DNA from: Fodinibacter sp963833495 | GTDB taxonomy: Bacteria > Actinomycetota > Actinomycetes > Actinomycetales > Dermatophilaceae | Assembly (NCBI GenBank): GCA_963833495.1 | Contig: CAWHYJ010000016.1 | Location: 124,001-188,000, forward strand | Direction of reading: 5' to 3' | Length of the DNA stretch: 64,000 bases | Shown here: positions 42,801-54,318 of the stretch, piece by piece | Layout of the letters: each line of letters opens with the position of its first letter | Numbering within the stretch: position 1 is the stretch's first letter | Notes under the pieces: generated by a model | Databases searched by the model: none | Seen by the model: only the letters and a program-made list of their open reading frames with translations | Told to the model about the DNA's origin: nothing | Made by a program: the position numbers and the translations under genes

Positions 42801-43754
42801 CGGGGCCGGTCGTCGCCGCACTGGGTGGCGGCCACGGACTGGCCGCCACGCTCACCGCCCTGCGCTACGTCACCGACGAGGTCACCGCCATCGTCACGGT
42901 CGCCGACGACGGCGGCTCCTCGGGCCGGCTGCGCGACGAGTTCGGCGTGCTGCCCCCCGGCGACCTGCGGATGGCGCTGGCCGCGCTGTGCAGCGAGAGC
43001 GAGTGGGGCCAGACCTGGCGCGACGTGCTGCAGCACCGGTTCGCCGGCGACGGACCGCTCGGCGGGCACAACCTGGGCAACCTGCTCATCGTCGCCCTCT
43101 GGGAGCTGCACGACGACCCCGTCGCCGGGCTCGACCTCGTGGGGCGGCTGCTCCAGGCGCAGGGCCGGGTGCTGCCGATGGCAGCCGTCCCGCTCACCAT
43201 CGAGGCCGACGTCAGCGGGCTCGACCCCGACCAGCCGGATGCCGTGCACGTCGTGAGCGGGCAGGCGCAGGTCGCCGTGACACCCGGCGAGGTGGGCGCC
43301 GTGCGCCTCGTGCCGGCCGACCCGCCGGCCTACCCGGAGTCGGTGGCCGCCATCCGCAGCGCCGACTGGGTGGTGCTGGGGCCCGGCTCGTGGTTCACCT
43401 CGGTGATGACCCACCTGCTGGTTCCCGAGCTCTCCGAGGCGCTCGGGGTGACCCGGGCGCGACGGCTGCTGGTGCTCAACCTCGACCCCGGAACGGGCGA
43501 GACGGCCGGCTTCAGCGCCGGGCGCCACCTCGAGACGTTCGTCACGCTGGCCCCCCACCTGCGCCTCGACGCGGTGCTCGCCGACCCCGCCGTCGTCGAT
43601 GACGAAACGGTTCTGGCGCAACAGTGCCTGCGGCTCGGCGCGCAGCTGTTCGTCGCCCCCGTGGGCCGTCGCGACCAGACCCGGCGAGCACGACCCGCTG
43701 CGCTACGCGGCGGCCCTGCGGGACATTCTCACCACCCCGAGACCGGCCCGGTGA
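42797..43754 (+). CDS. yvcK: gluconeogenesis factor YvcK (CofD/UPF0052 family), frameshifted near the end
   Basis: 318 aa after repair. GGGHGLAATLTAL, TVADDGGSSGRLRDEFG, GHNLGNLLIVAL, VLGPGSWFTSVMTHLLV are the family motifs; YvcK binds UDP-sugars and is needed for growth on gluconeogenic carbon and for envelope synthesis. One extra C near 43680 shifts the frame, so the raw sequence reads straight through into whiA. Removing it gives EHDPLRYAAALRDILTT and a stop at 43752-43754. The GTG at 42797 overlaps the rapZ stop (GTGA). Confidence 0.92.
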
Positions 43755-43774
43755 CGCGTGGCAGGATGACCGCC

Positions 43775-44755
43775 ATGGCAATGACGGCGAAGGTGAAGGA
43801 CGAGCTGAGCCGGCACGTGGTGACCAAGCCGTGCTGCCGCAAGTCCGAGGTCGCCGCGACGCTGAGGTTCGCCGGGGGGCTGCACATCATCGGGGGCCGC
43901 ATCGTCGTCGAGGCCGAGCTCGACACGGCCAACGCCGCCCGGCGGCTGCGGCGCGAGCTCACCGAGGTCTACGGCCACACCCCCGAGGTGCTGGTGCTCG
44001 CGGCCGGGGGGCTGCGCAAGGGCAGCCGCTACGTGGTGCGGGTGGTGCAGGACGGCGAGTCGCTGGCCCGGCAGACCGGCCTGATCGACAGCCGCGGCCG
44101 CCCGGTGCGCGGCCTGCCGCCCAAGGTCGTGAGCGGCTCGGTCTGCGACGCCGAGGCCGCCTGGCGCGGCGCCTTCCTCGCCCACGGCTCGCTCACCGAG
44201 CCGGGCCGCTCCTCGGCCCTCGAGGTCACCTGCCCCGGCCCGGAGGCGGCCCTCGCCCTGGTCGGGGCGGCCCGCCGGATGGGCATCTCGGCCAAGGCCC
44301 GCGAGGTGCGCGGGGTCGACCGGGTCGTCATCCGCGACGGCGACGCCATCGGCGTGATGCTCACCCGGCTCGGCGCCCACGACGCCGTGCTCGCCTGGGA
44401 GGAGCGCCGCATCCGGCGCGAGGTGCGCGCCACCGCCAACCGGCTGGCCAACTTCGACGACGCCAACCTGCGCCGCTCGGCCCGCGCGGCCGTGGCCGCC
44501 GGGGCGCGCGTGGAGCGGGCGCTGGAGATCCTCGGCGACGACATCCCCGACCACCTGCGCGAGGCCGGTGAGCTGCGCCTGCAGCACAAGCAGGCCTCGC
44601 TCGAGGAGCTCGGCCAGCTGGCCCAGCCGCCGATGACCAAGGACGCCGTCGCGGGCCGCATCCGCCGGCTGCTCGCGATGGCCGACAAGCGCGCGTCCGA
44701 CGACGGCATCCCCAACACCGAGGCCGTGCTCACGCCGGACATGCTCGACACCTGA
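43775..44755 (+). CDS. whiA: DNA-binding protein WhiA
   Basis: 326 aa from MAMTAKVKDELSR. The N-terminal LAGLIDADG-like domain (CCRKSEVAATLRFAGGLHI, GAFLAHGSLTEPGRS, LEVTCPG) and a C-terminal helix-turn-helix (LRLQHKQASLEELGQL, MTKDAVAGRIRRLLAMAD) are typical. In streptomycetes WhiA with WhiB controls sporulation septation genes; in non-sporulating relatives it influences cell division. The ATG at 43775 has AGGATGA 7 nt upstream; an ATG at 43766 is the alternative. It follows yvcK as in most Gram-positives. Confidence 0.95.
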   Translation: MAMTAKVKDELSRHVVTKPCCRKSEVAATLRFAGGLHIIGGRIVVEAELDTANAARRLRRELTEVYGHTPEVLVLAAGGLRKGSRYVVRVVQDGESLARQTGLIDSRGRPVRGLPPKVVSGSVCDAEAAWRGAFLAHGSLTEPGRSSALEVTCPGPEAALALVGAARRMGISAKAREVRGVDRVVIRDGDAIGVMLTRLGAHDAVLAWEERRIRREVRATANRLANFDDANLRRSARAAVAAGARVERALEILGDDIPDHLREAGELRLQHKQASLEELGQLAQPPMTKDAVAGRIRRLLAMADKRASDDGIPNTEAVLTPDMLDT

Positions 44756-44936
44756 CGCGGGTGCGCCGAACCCTGCCGGCCGTGCGGCGGCTCCTCGACG
44801 CACTGGGTCTGGGCGCACCGCGCCGCCTTCTTCGACGGCTGAGCACCGCGCGGGGCGCGACCGGCGGTGCCGGGGCGTGCGAAAGCGGTTACTCGCCCGT
44901 ACCCCGGACGGTGTCGGGAGCCCCTGCGGACAGGTC

Positions 44937-44942
44937 TAGGGT
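44937..44942 (+). promoter_or_regulatory. candidate -10 box TAGGGT of gap
   Basis: TAGGGT lies in the 250-nt whiA-gap gap, 63 nt before the gap start. No clear -35 is visible. Nothing else of note was found in this gap. Confidence 0.4.
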
Positions 44943-45005
44943 GGAGGTGACCCAAGGTGCCGCTGACCTGCGGCACGCCGCATTTAGTGGAAGGCAGCAC
45001 ACACC

Positions 45006-46011
<1,006 letters not shown>

Positions 46012-46033
46012 AGCGAACGGGACCGATTCGACC

Positions 46034-47240
46034 ATGGGTGACCTCGCCTCCCTCGGCGACCTGCGCGGCAAGCGCGTGCTCGTCCGCTCCGACCTCAACG
46101 TGCCGCTCGACGGCACGACGATCACGGACGACGGACGCATCCGGGCGTCGGTCCCGACCATCTCGAGCCTCGCCGAGGCGGGCGCACGCGTCATCGTGTG
46201 CGCCCACCTCGGCCGGCCCAAGGGCGCTCCCGAGGAGCGCTACTCGCTGGCCCCGGTCGTCGGGCGGCTCTCCGAGCTGCTCGGCCGCCCGGTGACCTTC
46301 GCCAGCGACACCGTGGGCGAGAGCGCCCAGGCGGCCGTGGCCGCGATGTCCGACGGTGACGTCGTGCTGCTCGAGAACCTCCGGTTCAACCCCGGCGAGA
46401 CGGCCAAGGCCGACGAGGAGCGCGCCGAGTTCGCCGACGCCCTCGCGGGCCTGGCCGACGCCTACGTCTCCGACGGCTTCGGCGTCGTGCACCGCAAGCA
46501 GGCGTCGGTCTACGACGTCGCCACCCGGCTGCCGGCCGCGATGGGCGGCCTGGTCGCCACCGAGGTCGAGGTGCTCAAGCGCCTCACCGTCGACCCCGAG
46601 CGCCCGTACGCCGTGGTGCTCGGCGGCGCGAAGGTCGCCGACAAGCTGGCCGTCATCGACAACCTGATGAGCACGGCCGACCGCCTGCTCATCGGCGGCG
46701 GCATGCTCTTCACCTTCCTCGCGGCCCAGGGCCACGAGATCGGCACCAGCCTGTTCGACGCCGACAGCGTCGAGGCCTGCACGGGCTACCTCGAGCGCGC
46801 GAAGGAGAGCGGCGTCGAGATCGTGCTGCCCGTCGACATCGTGTGCGGCCGCGAGTTCTCCGCCGACACCGAGACCGTCACGGTCGCGGCCGACGCCATC
46901 CCCGCCGACATGATGGGGCTCGACATCGGCCCGAAGTCGGCCGAGCTCTACGCCGAGAAGCTCGCCGACACCCGCACGGTCTTCTGGAACGGCCCGATGG
47001 GCGCGTTCGAGATGGCGCCGTTCGCCGCCGGCACCCGCCGGCTGGCCGAGGCGCTCGTCGAGGTCACCGAGAAGGGCGCCCTGACCGTCGTCGGCGGCGG
47101 CGACTCCGCCGCCGCGGTGCGCCAGCTCGGGCTTCCGCGACGACCAGTTCGGCCACATCTCCACCGGTGGCGGCGCGTCCCTGGAGTACCTCGAGGGCAA
47201 GGAACTGCCCGGCATCGCCATCCTCACGAAGGAGCACTGA
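46034..47240 (+). CDS. pgk: phosphoglycerate kinase, frameshifted near the end
   Basis: 401 aa after repair. VRSDLNVPLDG, HLGRPKGAPEERYSLAPV, LENLRFNPGE, VLGGAKVADKLAVIDNLM, WNGPMGAFEM and VVGGGDSAAAV are the conserved blocks. It makes ATP from 1,3-bisphosphoglycerate. One extra G at 47129-47131 breaks the frame; removing it gives QLGFRDDQFGHISTGGGASL and an end at IAILTKEH with TGA at 47238. It lies 22 nt after gap. Confidence 0.95.
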
Positions 47241-47244
47241 CCGC

Positions 47245-48042
47245 ATGACCGTCGGCCGCACCCCGCTCATGGCGGGGAACTGGAAGATGAACCTGGACCA
47301 CCTCCAGGCCACCCACCTCGTGCAGAAGCTCGACTGGACCCTCAAGGACGGCAAGCACGACTTCGGTGCCGTCGAGGTGGCGGTGCTGCCGCCGTTCACC
47401 GACATCCGCAGCGTCCAGACGCTGATCGACGGTGACCGCCTCGAGCTCAAGCACGGCGCCCAGGACCTCTCGGTGCACGACGCCGGCGCCTACACCGGCG
47501 AGATCAGCGGCGCCTTCCTCGCCAAGCTCGGCTGCGCCTACGTCACGGTCGGCCACAGCGAGCGGCGCGAGTACCACGCCGAGACCGACGAGGTCGTCAA
47601 CGCCAAGGTGCAGGCCGCCTTCCGGCACGGCATCACCCCGATCTTCTGCTGCGGCGAGGGCCTCGACATCCGCCAGGCCGGCACCCACGTCGAGCACGTG
47701 CTCGCGCAGGTCGAGGCCGGCCTGAAGGACGTGCCGGTCGAGCAGGCCCGCACCGTGGTCGTCGCCTACGAGCCGATCTGGGCGATCGGCACCGGTGAGG
47801 TCGCCACGCCCGAGGACGCCCAGGAGGTCTGCGCCGCCATCCGCACCAAGCTCGCCGAGCTCTACAGCGGCGACGTCGCCGACGGCATCCGGGTGCTCTA
47901 CGGCGGCTCGGTGAAGTCGGGCAACGTCGCGGCCATCATGGCCAAGGAGGACGTCGACGGCGCGCTGGTCGGCGGGGCGTCGATCGACCCGGTCGAGTTC
48001 GCCGCGATCTGCCGCTTCCGCGACCACCTGCAGACCTCCTGA
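47245..48042 (+). CDS. tpiA: triose-phosphate isomerase
   Basis: 265 aa, intact. GNWKMN (catalytic Lys), VGHSERREYH (catalytic His), VAYEPIWAIGTG (catalytic Glu) and LYGGSVKSGN (phosphate loop) are in order. It interconverts dihydroxyacetone phosphate and glyceraldehyde 3-phosphate. The ATG lies 4 nt after the pgk stop, so it is translated from the same mRNA. Confidence 0.97.
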   Translation: MTVGRTPLMAGNWKMNLDHLQATHLVQKLDWTLKDGKHDFGAVEVAVLPPFTDIRSVQTLIDGDRLELKHGAQDLSVHDAGAYTGEISGAFLAKLGCAYVTVGHSERREYHAETDEVVNAKVQAAFRHGITPIFCCGEGLDIRQAGTHVEHVLAQVEAGLKDVPVEQARTVVVAYEPIWAIGTGEVATPEDAQEVCAAIRTKLAELYSGDVADGIRVLYGGSVKSGNVAAIMAKEDVDGALVGGASIDPVEFAAICRFRDHLQTS

Positions 48043-48088
48043 CGCCCGGCCCGCCCGGGGGCCTACCGCGGCCGGCGCCGCCAAAGGT

Positions 48089-48094
48089 TATCCT
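48089..48094 (+). promoter_or_regulatory. candidate -10 box TATCCT of secG
   Basis: TATCCT lies 36 nt before the secG GTG; the leader contains GAAGGA 8 nt before the start. Confidence 0.4.
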
Positions 48095-48130
48095 TGAGCG
48101 GTTGCCCCCGACCCACCCGAAGGACTGCTC

Positions 48131-48373
48131 GTGCAAGCGGTACAAATCGGCCTTGAGATCCTCCTGGTCATCACCGGCCTGTTCCTGACCCTGCTGATCC
48201 TGCTGCACAAGGGCAAGGGCGGTGGCCTGTCCGACATGTTCGGCGGTGGCATGTCCAGCTCGCTGGGTGGCAGCTCGGTCGCCGAGCGCAACCTCGACCG
48301 CATCACCGTCGGGGTCGCACTGGTGTGGTTCACGGTCGTCGTGGGCCTCGGCGTCCTCGCTCGCTTCGCCTGA
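48131..48373 (+). CDS. secG: protein translocase subunit SecG
   Basis: 80 aa with two spans (about 5-24 and 58-78) separated by a glycine-rich cytoplasmic loop (LLHKGKGGGLSDMFGGG). SNLA-like 'LGGSSVAERNLDRIT' precedes the second span, all typical of SecG, the small helper of the SecYEG channel. GTG start with GAAGGA upstream. It follows tpiA as in many actinobacteria. Confidence 0.95.
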   Translation: MQAVQIGLEILLVITGLFLTLLILLHKGKGGGLSDMFGGGMSSSLGGSSVAERNLDRITVGVALVWFTVVVGLGVLARFA

Positions 48374-48388
48374 CAGGAATAGGTAGAC

Positions 48389-48739
48389 ATGGCTGGTGGT
48401 AACGCGATCCGTGGGTCGCGCGTCGGTGCGGGCCCGATGGGCGAGGCCGAGCGCGGCGAGGTGGCCCCGCGGGTGCACATCTCGTTCTGGTGCTCCAACG
48501 GGCACGAGACCCGGCCGAGCTTCTCCGAGGAGCCCGGCCTGGCCATCCCCGAGCAGTGGGACTGCCCGCGCTGCGGCCTCCCGGCCGGTCGCGACAAGGA
48601 GAACCCCCCGGCGGCGCCGCGGGTCGAGCCCTACAAGACCCACCTCGCCTACGTGAAGGAGCGCCGCTCCGACGAGGACGGCGAGGCGATCCTCGACGAG
48701 GCGCTGCAGACGCTGCGCGACCGCGGCCTGATCCAGTAG
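48389..48739 (+). CDS. rbpA: RNA polymerase-binding protein RbpA
   Basis: 116 aa. MAGGNAIRGSRVGAGPMGE is the conserved N-terminal tail and basic linker contact; WCSNGHETRPSF and WDCPRCGLPAGRD are the zinc-binding core; the C-terminal sigma-interacting part is VEPYKTHLAYVKERRSDED. RbpA stabilises promoter open complexes with the main sigma factor and occurs only in actinobacteria, which supports the taxonomic call. It lies 15 nt after secG. Confidence 0.96.
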   Translation: MAGGNAIRGSRVGAGPMGEAERGEVAPRVHISFWCSNGHETRPSFSEEPGLAIPEQWDCPRCGLPAGRDKENPPAAPRVEPYKTHLAYVKERRSDEDGEAILDEALQTLRDRGLIQ

Positions 48740-48767
48740 GTCCGCGAGGTCACCGCGGCCGTGCGGA

Positions 48768-49271
48768 TCAGCTGCGGCCGACCTCGGCCAGGTGGCCGAC
48801 GACGCCGCTGATCCAGCCGCGCTCGCGCCCCAGCCAGCGGGTGGCCACCAGCATCCGGGTCACGACCGGCACGCCGCGCCGTGGTGGCTCGACGGCCAGG
48901 TCGGTGCCGAACGGGTCGGTGCTGACCACCCACCGGTAGCCACCGGCCGCCACCAGGTGGTCGCCGACCGCGGTGCCGAGCAGCTCGACCACCCCTGAGG
49001 AGTCCTCGTCGCCGTGGTCGTCGAGGGCGCGGTCGTAGGCGGCGGCGATGCTGTCGAGGTCGGCCGGGTCGATGCCGTGCGCGGCGTAGCCGGCGCGGGC
49101 CGCCTCCAGCGTCGCCTCCTCGTCGGCGGTGAGCCGCCGGATGCCGATCTCCTCCACCGCGTCGATGCCGTCGAGGTCGTCGCCGGCGCCCGCGCCGCTG
49201 ACGGCATCCGGGTCGTCGTCGGGCTGGGGGGTGGAGTCGTCGCGGCCGCGCAGCTTGTCGAGGAAGCCCAT
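48768..49271 (-). CDS. DUF3806-like protein at the end of the pentose-phosphate operon
   Basis: 167 aa, cytoplasmic. It starts MGFLDKLRGRDDS, has an acidic linker (PDDDPDAVSGAGAGDD) and a domain with ALDDHGDEDSSGVVELLGTA, YRWVVSTDPFGTDLAVE and MLVATRWL, which resembles DUF3806. The function is unknown. It begins 5 nt after pgl, so it is probably the last cistron of the operon. It converges with rbpA. Confidence 0.6.
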   Translation of the reverse strand: MGFLDKLRGRDDSTPQPDDDPDAVSGAGAGDDLDGIDAVEEIGIRRLTADEEATLEAARAGYAAHGIDPADLDSIAAAYDRALDDHGDEDSSGVVELLGTAVGDHLVAAGGYRWVVSTDPFGTDLAVEPPRRGVPVVTRMLVATRWLGRERGWISGVVGHLAEVGRS

Positions 49272-49276
49272 CGTGC

Positions 49277-50016
49277 TCAGCGCTCCAGGTCGGCGGCGGC
49301 GTCGGTGTCGACGAGCCACAGCGTGCGGTCGACGCCGTGCACGTGCGCGGCCGGGGTGGTCTCGAACGGGGCGCCGGTGAGCCCGCGCCGCACGGCATCG
49401 GCCTTGTCGGCGCCGCTGACGAGGAACCACACCTCGCGGGAGCGCTCGAGGCACTCGCGGGTCAGCGACACCCGGGTCGGGGGCGGCTTGGGGGAGTCGT
49501 GCACGGCCACCGCCGGGCGCGCCGACCTCCTTGGCCGTCGGGTGGTTCGGGAAGAGCGAGGCGACGTGGCCGTCGGGCCCGACACCCAGCACCATGACGT
49601 CGAACAGCTCGGCACCGGCGGCGTGCAGGGCGTCGCTGTAGGCCCGCGCGCTCTCCTCGGCGGAGTCGCTCTGGTCGGGGCCGAGCACGCGGTGCACGTT
49701 GGCCGGGTCGAGCCCGAGGCCGGCCAGCCCGGCGGCGTCGTTCTGGGTGTCGTTGCGGTCGGCGTGGCCGGCCGGCAGCCAGCGCTCGTCGCCCCACCAC
49801 ACGTGCACCTGCGACCAGTCGACGGCGTCGCGGGCCGGCACGGCACACACGGACTCGATGAGCTGCGAGCCCATCGAGCCGCCGGTCATCGACACGTGGG
49901 CCACGCCCGCGCGCCGACTGGGCGTCGACGATCGCCACCACGAGCCGGGCGGCCGCGGCGTCCGCGAGCGCCTGCCGCCCACGGTGCACGACCACGGTCG
50001 CTGTCGGGTCGCTCAT
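49277..50016 (-). CDS. pgl: 6-phosphogluconolactonase (DevB/Pgl), frameshifted
   Basis: About 245 aa after repair. It starts MSDPTATVVVHRGRQALAD, then TGGSMGSQLI, VWWGDERWLPAG, YSDALHAAGAELFDVMVLG, GVGPDGHVASLFPNHPT and FLVSGADKADAVRRGL, the standard order. It hydrolyses 6-phosphogluconolactone after Zwf. Two extra bases break it, near 49912 and near 49512 (between KEVGA and AVAVHDSPKPP). The ATG at 50016 overlaps the opcA stop (ATGA). Confidence 0.9.
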
Positions 50017-51150
50017 GAGCGGCGCTCCTTCACCTCGGCCAGCTGCTTGACGGCGGCCTGCTTGACCGCGGCCGCGTCGTCGGCCTTGCCGGGCATCGGC
50101 ATGGCCTCGATCATCTGGCTGCTCGCGCTGGCCCGGGCGGCCTTGCGCAGCCGGGTCGCGGTGCGCTCGGCCTCGGCGACCGAGGGCGCCCGGCCGGCGC
50201 GGATCGCCTCGGTGGCGGTCTGGCGCGACACCGTGCACTTGCGCAGGCCGGTGACCAGGGCGTCCTCGTAGACCTCGTCGGGGTCGAGGCGGCGCAGCTC
50301 GTCGGCGAGGCACTCGGCATCCGAGCGGTGGGCGAGCGCCAGGGTGCGCACCGGCTGGCCCGGCTGGGACAGCGTGGCGGTGTTGCCGTCGAGCGGACGC
50401 ACCAGGTCGACGGTGCCGCTGGCCCGCTCCAGCCGCACCGAGATGATGCCGCTGCGGTTGCGGGCCCGCGCGATCACGACCGGGCAGCGCAGCCGCACGG
50501 CCAGCCAGCCGGCGAGCAGGTCGCCCGACGGGGAGTCGGTGGCCGCCACCACGGTGACGCTGCGTGACCTGCTCGTAGGGCGGCTGGTCGAGCGCCGCGG
50601 CGAGCAGGCCGCGCCACAGGGTGATGCGCGACCACGCGAGGTCGGTGTCGCCGTCGACGTAGCCCTCGGACAGCCGGCGCAGCACGGTGCGCGGCGCCTG
50701 GCTGGACTGGGCGGCATCGGTCACCCGGCGCTGCGCCATCGCGCCGATCGGGTCGGCCGAGGGTTTGGCGGGGCCGTGGGTGGGCCACCACGCGACGATG
50801 GGGGAGTCGGCCAGCAGCAGCGGCGTCACCACGGCGCGCCCGTGGTCGGCGAGCTTGCCGTAGAGCCGCAGCACCACGACCTCGGAGGCGCCGGCGTCGC
50901 CGCCGAGCCGGATCTGGGCGTCGAGCCGGGCGGCGCCGCGCTTGTTGCCGGCCACCACGACGATGATCCGGCAGGGGTGCTGGCGGCTGGCCCGGTTGGC
51001 GGTCTCGATGGCCGAGTCGGCGTCGGACTCGTCGACGACCACGAGCAGGGTCAGCACGCGCGACAGCGCCATCGAGCCGGTGTCGGCGCGCAGCCGCACC
51101 AGCTTCTTGGCGACGTCGGCCGTGGTGGTGCTGGGCAGGTCGACGATCAC
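50013..51150 (-). CDS. opcA: glucose-6-phosphate dehydrogenase assembly protein OpcA, frameshifted
   Basis: About 378 aa after repair. VIVDLPSTTTADVAKKLVRL, RVLTLLVVVDESDAD, NRASRQHPCRIIVVV, YGKLADHGRAVVTPLLLADS, PIVAWWPTHGP and DLAWSRITLWRGLLAA are OpcA landmarks. OpcA is needed for full activity of glucose-6-phosphate dehydrogenase in actinobacteria and cyanobacteria. One extra base near 50562 breaks the frame; without it YEQVTSVTVVAATDSPSGD continues to the end. I chose the GTG at 51150 because it overlaps the zwf stop (GTGA); a GTG at 51162 is in frame. Confidence 0.92.
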
Positions 51151-52695
51151 GGGAGCCTCCACTCGCGTCCGTCACGACGCATCATCTCGTCGGCGCTGTC
51201 GGGTCCCCAGCCGCCCGACGCGTACTGCTCGGGGGCCTTGCCCTTCTTCTCCCAGTACTTCTCGATCGGGTCGAGGATCTGCCAGGACAGCTCGACCTCC
51301 TCGTGCCGCGGGAAGAGCGGGGGCTCGCCGAGCAGCACGTCGAGGATGAGCCGCTCGTAGGCCTCGGGCGAGGACTCGGTGAACGCCCGCCCGTAGCCGA
51401 AGTCCATCGTCACGTCGCGCACCTCCATCTGCGCCCCGGGCACCTTCGCGCCGAACCGCAGGGTGACGCCCTCGTCGGGCTGCACCCGGATGACGACGGC
51501 GTTCTGCCCGAGCTCCTCGGTGGCGGTGTTGGAGAACGGCAGGTGCGGCGCCTGCTTGAACATCACGGCGATCTCGGTGACCCGCTTGCCGAGCCGCTTG
51601 CCGGTGCGCAGGTAGAACGGCACCCCGGCCCAGCGACGGGTGTCGACGTCGAGCCGCACCGCGGCATACGTCTCGGTGCGCGAGCCCTTGGCGACGCCGT
51701 CCTCGTCGAGGTAGCCGCCCACCTCCTCGCCGCCCTGCCAGCCGGCGGCGTACTGCCCGCGGGCGGTGCCGGCCGCGAGGTCGGCGGGCAGCCGCACCGC
51801 CGAGAGCACCTTCTCCTTCTCGGCGCGCAGGCCCTGGGCGTCGAAGGAGACCGGCTCCTCCATCGCCGTGAGGGCCATCAGCTGCAGGAGGTGGTTCTGG
51901 ATGACGTCGCGCGCGGCGCCGATGCCGTCGTAGTAGCCCGCGCGGCCGCCGATGCCGATGTCCTCGGCCATGGTGATCTGCACGTGGTCGACGTAGTTGG
52001 CGTTCCAGACCGGCTCGAACATCTGGTTGGCGAAGCGCAGCGCCAGCAGGTTCTGCACGGTCTCCTTGCCCAGGTAGTGGTCGATGCGGAACACCGAGTC
52101 GGCCGGGAAGACGTTCTCGACGATGGCGTTGAGCTCGCGCGCCGACTTCAGGTCGTGGCCGAACGGCTTCTCGATGACGACCCGCCGCCACGACCCCGGG
52201 TGGGCTGCCGTCGCGAGCCCGGAACGCTCGAGCTGCTGGCAGACGGTCGCGAACGCCGAGGGCGGGATGGACAGGTAGAACGCGTGGTTGCCACCGGTGC
52301 CGCGCTGCTCGTCGAGCTCGGCGACCACGTGCGACGAGCAGGTCGAAGGACGCGTCGTCGTCGAACGAGCCCGGCACGAACCGGACGCCCTCGGACAGGG
52401 TGCGCCAGACCTCCTCGCGGAACGGCGTGCGGGCCCGCTCGCGCACCGACTGGTAGACGATCTTGCCGAAGTCCTGGTCGGCCCAGTCGCGGCGGGCGAA
52501 CCCGACCAGCGAGAAGCCCGGCGGCAGCAGGCCACGGTTGGCCAGGTCGTAGATGGCCGGCATCAGCTTCTTGCGGGCGAGGTCACCGGTGACCCCGAAG
52601 AGCACCATCGAGCACGGCCCGGCGATGCGGGGCAGGCGCTTGTCGCGGGGGTCGCGCAGGGGGTTGGTGCCCGCGGCGACCCGCGCCGGGCTCAC
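51147..52695 (-). CDS. zwf: glucose-6-phosphate dehydrogenase, frameshifted
   Basis: About 515 aa after repair. The NADP-binding VLFGVTGDLARKKLMP, VVIEKPFGHDL, active-site FRIDHYLGKETVQNLLALRF and FYLRTGKRLGKRVTEI are present. It makes 6-phosphogluconolactone and NADPH at the entry of the oxidative pentose phosphate pathway. One extra base near 52335 breaks the frame between SFDDDASFDLL and SHVVAELDEQ. The GTG at 52695 overlaps the pgi stop. Confidence 0.95.
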
Positions 52696-54318
52696 TCGCG
52701 GCCCCGACCGAGCGCGGCACGCACCTGGGCCAGCCCGGCGTCGTGCGCGGTGAGGTGCAGCCGCAGCACGGGGCGGCCGTGGTCGGCGAGCACCGTGGCG
52801 TCACCACCGGCCTGGGAGGCGATGAACTGGCCCAGGGTGAAGTCGCGGCCGGGCACCGGGAGGTCCTGCCGGGGCGCCGTGGTGACCTGCACGTAGACGC
52901 CGGTGGGCGGCCCGCCCTTGTGGTACTGCCCGGTGGAGTGCAGGAAGCGCGGGCCCCAGCCGAACGTCGCCGGGCGGCCGGTGCGGTCGAACAGGTCGCG
53001 TGCGACGTGCTCGAGGTCGGCGTCGGCCTCGCGGTCGAGGTAGGCCATCACCGCGACGTAGCCGTGCTCGCCGTCGAGCTGCCCGAGCAGCGCGTCGACG
53101 GCGGCGTCGACGGTCGACGGCGTCGCCGAGCCAGTCGCCGCCGAGCGAGCGCACCTCGACGGCGCCGTCGGTGAAGGCCGGGTCCTCACCGGCGCCGATG
53201 CCGGCGTCGAGCAGCTCGCGGGCCGCGGCCTTGGCGCTCTCGACGTCGGGCTGGTCGAAGGGGTTGATGCCGAGCAGCCGGCCGGCCACCGCCGTGGCGG
53301 CCTCCCACAGCAGCAGCTGCGCGCCCAGCGGGCCGGCGACGCTCACCCCGGATGCCGGGTGGCCGGCATCCGCGGTGTCGTCGTCGGCGTCGGATGCGAC
53401 GAGGCGTACGACCGTGCCGTCGTCGTAGAGGTGGGCCGGCGAGTCACCGATGGCGACGACGGGCAGGATGCCGGTGCCGTCCTTGCCGGTGGACTCGGCG
53501 ATGAGCTGCTCGGCCCACGCGCCGAAGCCGACGTTCTCGGTGCCGTCGTCGACGAGCACCAGCTTGTCGCGCAGCGGCTCGGTGCCGGCCATCGCGGCGC
53601 CCAGGCGCAGCGCGGGGTTGGCCTCGTCGTCGGCGGCCAGCAGGTCGGCCACGGCCTCGGCGTCGTCGAGCAGCGCCTCGACGTCGGCCCCGGCCAGCCC
53701 GCTCGGCACCAGGCCGAAGGCGGTGAGGGCGGAGTAGCGGCCACCGACGTCGGGGTCGGCGTTGACCACCCGGAAGCCGGCTCCCCGGGCCTCGCCGTCG
53801 AGCGGGCTGCCCGGGTCGGTGACGACCACCATCCGGCTGGTGGGGTCGATGCCGGCCTCGGTGAAGGCCTGCACGAACACCCGCCGCTGGCTGTCGGTCT
53901 CGACGGTGGACCCCGACTTGCTCGAGACGACGACGACGGTGCGGTCGAGGTCGGTGAGCGCCCCGCGCACGACGTCGGGGTCGGAGGAGTCGAGCACCAC
54001 GATGGGCACCCCGGCCGTGGCGCAGATGACCTCGGGGGCCAGCGACGAGCCGCCCATGCCGCAGAGCACCACCCGGTCGTAGCCGGTGGCGGCGAGCTCG
54101 TCGCGCATGGCGGCGATCTCGCCGACGAGGTGGCGGGAGGTGCGGTGGAGGCCGGTCCAGGACAGCCGCTTGCCGGACTCGGCCTCGGCCGCCTCACCCC
54201 ACAGCGTGTGGTCCTGGGCGAACAGCCGGCTCGCGACCCGGTCGGCCACGAGGGTCGGCACGTGCTTGGCGACGGCGTCGGCCGCCGCACCGGTGGCGGC
54301 GACCGCGAGAGTGCTCAC
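52692..54318 (-). CDS. pgi: glucose-6-phosphate isomerase, frameshifted
   Basis: About 541 aa after repair, two SIS domains. VVLCGMGGSSLAPEVI, VVSSKSGSTVETDSQRRVF, VVTDPGSPLDG, GINPFDQPDVESAK and the C-terminal DRTGRPATFGWGPRFLHSTG match the actinobacterial isomerase. One extra G near 53128 breaks the frame after LGGDWL; removing it gives LATPSTVDAAVDALLGQL. Sits between tal and zwf with GTGA overlaps on both sides. In M. tuberculosis the otherwise similar operon lacks pgi. Confidence 0.93.

Noticed and set aside
42797..44755. An apparent YvcK-WhiA fusion protein
   Set aside because: The fusion exists only because of one extra C near 43680. Without it YvcK ends normally at 43754 and WhiA has its own ribosome binding site and start.
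44756..45005. An 82-codon frame between whiA and gap
   Set aside because: It has no ribosome binding site or domain and covers the gap promoter region; the arginine-rich product looks non-coding.
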